From assembly GCA_945875225.1 (NCBI GenBank), contig CAMCJY010000005.1, positions 1-18,023 on the forward strand: a DNA stretch of 18,023 nt. The letters run 5' to 3'. Positions 15,311 to 18,023 of the stretch are shown here, in pieces (positions within the stretch are counted from its first letter, which is position 1; each line of letters opens with the position of its first letter). The notes below the pieces were generated by a model. That model searched no databases. It worked only from the letters and a program-made list of their open reading frames with translations, and was not told the DNA's origin. The translations under genes were made by a program, and so were the position numbers. This stretch comes from Comamonas sp. lk. Lineage in GTDB: Bacteria > Pseudomonadota > Gammaproteobacteria > Burkholderiales > Burkholderiaceae_C.

Positions 15311-16049
15311 CGCGCAATCCGACGACGGTATCGCGCAAGGCGCTAGCGAATTCGCGCCGCTGACGGCCCTGGGCGCTTTGCACTGGAGCGCAACGCAGCA
15401 CGGCGCGCAGCGGCGGCGCGCATACCGTGCGCCAGGCAGAGTCAAGCAGCGTCTCATCGCCCACATAGCAAGGCGCAAAACTGGGCGCCCCAGTGGCGGC
15501 GTCTTCAAAAAGCAGGCCCAGCGCCTGCACCGGCGCATCGGCCGCAATCGCCGCTTGCAACAAATTGGCGTGAAAGGGCAAAACCGTGCTGCCGTCGCCC
15601 GTAGTGCCCTCGGGGAAAAGCGCCAGCACATCGCCCTGCCGCAAGGCCTGCGCCATTTGGTGCACCACCCGCAAAGCGTCGCGGCGCGAGGCCCGGCTGA
15701 TGTACAAGGTGCCGCCGCCGCTGGCCAGCGTGCCCAGCACCGGCCAGCCGCGGATATCGTCCTTGGAAATAAAGCGGCAATGCACCGCCGCATGCAACAC
15801 AGCAATATCCAGCCAGGAAATATGGTTGCACACCAGCATCAATGGCCCTTGCTGGAGCAACTGCCCTTCGATGCGCAACTGCAAACCCAAAATCGCCAGC
15901 ATGGCTTGCGACCAGTCCTGCACCGCCTGGTCACGCCGCGCTTGCGACCACCCCGGAAAACGCCAGCGGATGGTCAGCCAGCCGCGCAGCAAATGTAAAA
16001 CCAGACGCGCAAGGCGCCAGGCACCGCGCAGTATGGAGGGCTTTGGCAC
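15300..16049 (-). CDS. plsC: 1-acyl-sn-glycerol-3-phosphate acyltransferase family protein
   Basis: Probably acylates lysophosphatidic acid (or a related lysolipid) at the inner membrane to make phosphatidic acid. The 249-residue product has the acyltransferase motif NHISWLD (His76 and Asp81), the GGTLYISRASRRDA segment near 113-125 and FPEGTT at 145-150, in the usual order for PlsC. A basic, hydrophobic N-terminus may act as a membrane anchor. The start codon is GTG at 16049, 18 bases after the pyrC' stop, with no clear Shine-Dalgarno; no better start lies before the conserved region. The stop lies in the 24-bp palindrome shared with the convergent gene. It could act on another lysolipid, as many genomes hold several paralogues. 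Confidence 0.88.
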   Translation of the reverse strand: MPKPSILRGAWRLARLVLHLLRGWLTIRWRFPGWSQARRDQAVQDWSQAMLAILGLQLRIEGQLLQQGPLMLVCNHISWLDIAVLHAAVHCRFISKDDIRGWPVLGTLASGGGTLYISRASRRDALRVVHQMAQALRQGDVLALFPEGTTGDGSTVLPFHANLLQAAIAADAPVQALGLLFEDAATGAPSFAPCYVGDETLLDSAWRTVCAPPLRAVLRCAPVQSAQGRQRREFASALRDTVVGLRAAT

Positions 16050-16067
16050 TGCGCGGGGCCGGCCGGT

Positions 16068-17378
16068 TTAGTGCACAACCGTGCCCGGCGCCTGGTAGGC
16101 CAGACGGCCGGCGACGAGGGTGGCCCGCACTTGGCCGGGCAATTCATAGCCGCCAAAAGGCGTGTGCTTGCTCTGGCTGCGCAGCGCGGATGCCTGCACC
16201 GTCCAGGCCGCGTGCGGATCGAACACGCAGATATCAGCCTTGGCGCCTACCGCTAGGCGACCCATGCCGCCTTCGTTTGACACCTGGCCCGCTGCCAGCA
16301 CATCGGCACTGCGATGCGTCACGCAGGCCAAGGCCTGCACCAGTGGCAGTTTGCTGTCGCGCGCCCACTTGAGCGCCAGACTGAGCAACAACTCCAGTCC
16401 GGTGGCGCCGGGCTCGGCCTCGGCAAATGGCAGTTCTTTTTCATCAGCGCCTACCGGCATATGGTCCGATACCAGCGCGTCGATGGTGCCGTCTTGCAGC
16501 GCCTGGCGCAAAGCCTCGCGGTCTCGCTGCTGGCGCAGCGGCGGATTGAGGCGGGTGCGGCTATCAAAGTAGCCCACGTCCATATCCGTCAGGTGCAGGG
16601 AGTTGATGCTTACATCACCCGTTACTGGCAATCCCTCTGCCTTGGCCTGGCGCAGCAACTGCGCACCGGCCGCGCTGCTCAAGCGGCAAATATGCACGCG
16701 TGCGCCGGTGGCACGCACCAGCTCAAAAATCGTGTGCAAGGCGATGGTCTCGGCGGCCACCGGCACGCCGCTCAAGCCCATGCGCGTGGCCAGCGGGCCG
16801 CTGGCAGCGACGCCCTTGCCCAAATGCAATTCCTGCGGACGCAGCCAGACCGTGTAGCCAAAAGATCGCGCGTATTGCATGGCGCGCATCAGCACCTGGG
16901 TGTTGGCGATACCGACCTCGGCCTGGCTAAAACCCACGCATCCGGCTTCGCTCAGTTGCAGCATCTCGGTCAGCACTTCACCCTTGAGGCCACGGGTCAG
17001 TGCGCCCAGCGGCAGCACCCGCGCCTGGTGCAGGCTTTGCGCCCGAAAGCGCAGCATTTCCACCAGGCCAGGTTCGTCGAGTACGGGGTCGGTATCGGGC
17101 GGGCAGACCAGGCAGGTCACGCCGCCGGCCACGGCGGCAGCCAACTCGGAAGCGAGCATGCCTTCATGCTCATGGCCGGGCTCGCGCAAGCGCACGGCCA
17201 AGTCCACCAAACCGGGCATCACCATGCAGCCCTGGGCATCCAAGGTGTGCGTCGGCACAAAATCTGGGGGGATCTGGCCTATCGCCAGCACACGGCCGTC
17301 GGCAATCGCCAATTGGCCCGGTGCATCCAAGCCGCTGGCCGGATCAAGCAAGTGGCCGTTGCGAATCAGTAGTTTCAT
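16068..17378 (-). CDS. pyrC: dihydroorotase-like protein PyrC' (probably inactive, PyrB partner)
   Basis: An amidohydrolase of dihydroorotase fold encoded directly after pyrB. From ATG 17378 it has 436 residues. The motif that normally reads D-x-H-x-HLREPG is DLAVRLREPG here, so both metal-binding histidines are replaced (Ala61, Arg63). The usual HxxH of the later metal site reads HICR (Arg232), and SDHxPH reads SDHMPV (Val309), although Asp305 remains. This matches the catalytically dead PyrC' (pyrX) of Pseudomonas and relatives, where it is needed for assembly of aspartate transcarbamoylase dodecamers. A true dihydroorotase should then be encoded elsewhere. The start was chosen over 17399 because GAGGA lies 7 bases before it and MKLLIRNGHLLDP matches the family start. 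Confidence 0.9.
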   Translation of the reverse strand: MKLLIRNGHLLDPASGLDAPGQLAIADGRVLAIGQIPPDFVPTHTLDAQGCMVMPGLVDLAVRLREPGHEHEGMLASELAAAVAGGVTCLVCPPDTDPVLDEPGLVEMLRFRAQSLHQARVLPLGALTRGLKGEVLTEMLQLSEAGCVGFSQAEVGIANTQVLMRAMQYARSFGYTVWLRPQELHLGKGVAASGPLATRMGLSGVPVAAETIALHTIFELVRATGARVHICRLSSAAGAQLLRQAKAEGLPVTGDVSINSLHLTDMDVGYFDSRTRLNPPLRQQRDREALRQALQDGTIDALVSDHMPVGADEKELPFAEAEPGATGLELLLSLALKWARDSKLPLVQALACVTHRSADVLAAGQVSNEGGMGRLAVGAKADICVFDPHAAWTVQASALRSQSKHTPFGGYELPGQVRATLVAGRLAYQAPGTVVH

Positions 17379-17385
17379 GGCGCGG

Positions 17386-17390
17386 TCCTC
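17386..17390 (-). promoter_or_regulatory. Shine-Dalgarno site deciding the pyrC' start
   Basis: GAGGA on the minus strand, 7 bases before the ATG at 17378 and overlapping the pyrB TGA stop (17391-17389). It favours 17378 over the in-frame ATG at 17399, which would place this site inside the gene and overlap pyrB. Confidence 0.65.
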
Positions 17391-18023
17391 ATGCTTCATT
17401 GCCCGCGACGATGCCCATTACCGCCATACGGACTGCGATGCCAAAAGTCACTTGCGGGAGGATCACGCTTTGCATGCCGTCGGCTACGGTGGAATCGATC
17501 TCCACACCGCGATTAATCGGGCCCGGATGCATCACGATGGCATCGGGCTTGGCCAGCGCCAGCTTCTCGGCGGTCAGGCCAAAACTCTTGAAATACTCAT
17601 GGCTGGAAGGCAGCAAAGCGCCGTTCATGCGCTCGTTTTGCAGGCGCAGCATGATGATGACGTCGCAGCCCTTGATACCTTCTTCCAGGGTGTTGAACAC
17701 ACGCACGCCCATGTTCGTCATATCGCCGGGCACCAGGGTGCGCGGGCCGACTACGCGCACCTCGGCGCAGCCCAGCGTGGTCAGCGCGTGGATATCCGAA
17801 CGTGCCACCCGCGAATGCAAGATATCGCCCACGATGGCCACCGTCAAATTCGCAAAGTCTTTTTTGTAATGCCGGATGGTGTACATGTCCAGCAAGCCCT
17901 GGGTGGGGTGGGCATGGCGGCCATCGCCGGCATTGACGACATGCACATGCGGAGCCACATGTTGCGCGATCAGATAAGGCGCGCCCGATTCGCTGTGCCG
18001 CACTACAAAAATATCGGCGGCCA
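17389..18023 (-). CDS. pyrB: aspartate carbamoyltransferase catalytic subunit, 5'-truncated by window edge
   Basis: Condenses carbamoyl phosphate and aspartate to N-carbamoyl-aspartate, the committed step of pyrimidine synthesis. About 211 C-terminal residues are present; the frame is open to the window edge and reads ADIFVVRHSESGAPYLIAQ. The GTG at 18003 is therefore internal, and the N-terminal carbamoyl-phosphate domain with STRT is outside. Motifs seen include GDGRHAHPTQGLLD, VGDILHSRVARSD, MLRLQNERM and HPGPINRGVEI, all typical of ATCase rather than ornithine carbamoyltransferase. The stop lies within the pyrC' Shine-Dalgarno, so pyrB-pyrC' are likely coupled, as expected for the class with a PyrB/PyrC' complex. 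No regulatory pyrI-type gene is seen. Confidence 0.96.
   Translation of the reverse strand, partial: AADIFVVRHSESGAPYLIAQHVAPHVHVVNAGDGRHAHPTQGLLDMYTIRHYKKDFANLTVAIVGDILHSRVARSDIHALTTLGCAEVRVVGPRTLVPGDMTNMGVRVFNTLEEGIKGCDVIIMLRLQNERMNGALLPSSHEYFKSFGLTAEKLALAKPDAIVMHPGPINRGVEIDSTVADGMQSVILPQVTFGIAVRMAVMGIVAGNEA

Noticed and set aside
16314..17372. 352-codon open frame on the + strand opposite pyrC'
   Set aside because: Translation is rich in His, Gln, Ala and Gly, with no family resemblance; it is explained by codon bias of the gene on the other strand.
1..18023. tRNA, rRNA, CRISPR array, insertion sequence, prophage or defence genes
   Set aside because: None recognised by reading both strands; practically the whole window is filled by conserved core genes.

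Overview
This 18 kb window looks like a core chromosomal segment of a Gram-negative betaproteobacterium, most likely Burkholderiales and close to Comamonadaceae. That assignment is inferred from gene content and order: pilB-pilC-pilD-coaE-zapD-yacG facing mutT, an AAA+ DUF815 gene, argJ and secA; then an M23 peptidase, a DUF721/DciA-like gene, a plsC-type acyltransferase and a pyrB-pyrC' pair. There is no rRNA, tRNA, CRISPR array, insertion sequence or prophage. Coding density is extreme. The largest non-coding gap is 130 bp, in front of secA, so no stretch over 300 bases lacks a gene.

Layout. (1) Positions 1-3074, + strand: the dTDP-L-rhamnose genes rfbB (5' end cut by the window edge), rfbD, rfbA and rfbC, joined by 1-4 base stop/start overlaps. 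(2) Positions 3071-8513, + strand: type IV pilus assembly genes pilB, pilC and pilD, then coaE (last step of CoA synthesis), zapD (FtsZ bundling) and yacG (gyrase inhibitor). They continue the same tightly packed chain, so the whole block could be read as one transcript; no terminator is visible between rfbC and pilB. (3) Positions 8525-13891, - strand: secA, argJ, a DUF815 ATPase and a MutT-type Nudix hydrolase, transcribed in that order and ending 11 bases from yacG. (4) Positions 14022-14954, - strand: a membrane-anchored M23/LytM peptidase upstream of secA, divergent from a small DUF721 gene at 14977-15297 (+). (5) Positions 15300-18023, - strand: pyrB (truncated by the window end), pyrC' (a dihydroorotase homologue lacking metal ligands) and a plsC-like acyltransferase, convergent with the DUF721 gene.

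Functional reading. The rhamnose genes supply dTDP-L-rhamnose for surface polysaccharide or glycan. PilB, PilC and PilD are the extension ATPase, inner-membrane platform and prepilin peptidase of a type IV pilus whose pilins lie elsewhere. CoaE, ZapD, YacG, MutT, ArgJ, SecA, the acyltransferase and PyrB/PyrC' are housekeeping. I found no convincing new multigene system. The points most worth a second look are a perfect 24-bp palindrome that contains both stop codons of the convergent DUF721 and plsC genes, the direct fusion of an rfb cluster to pilB with a likely TTG start, the catalytically dead-looking PyrC', the short DciA-like protein and the uncharacterised DUF815 ATPase.
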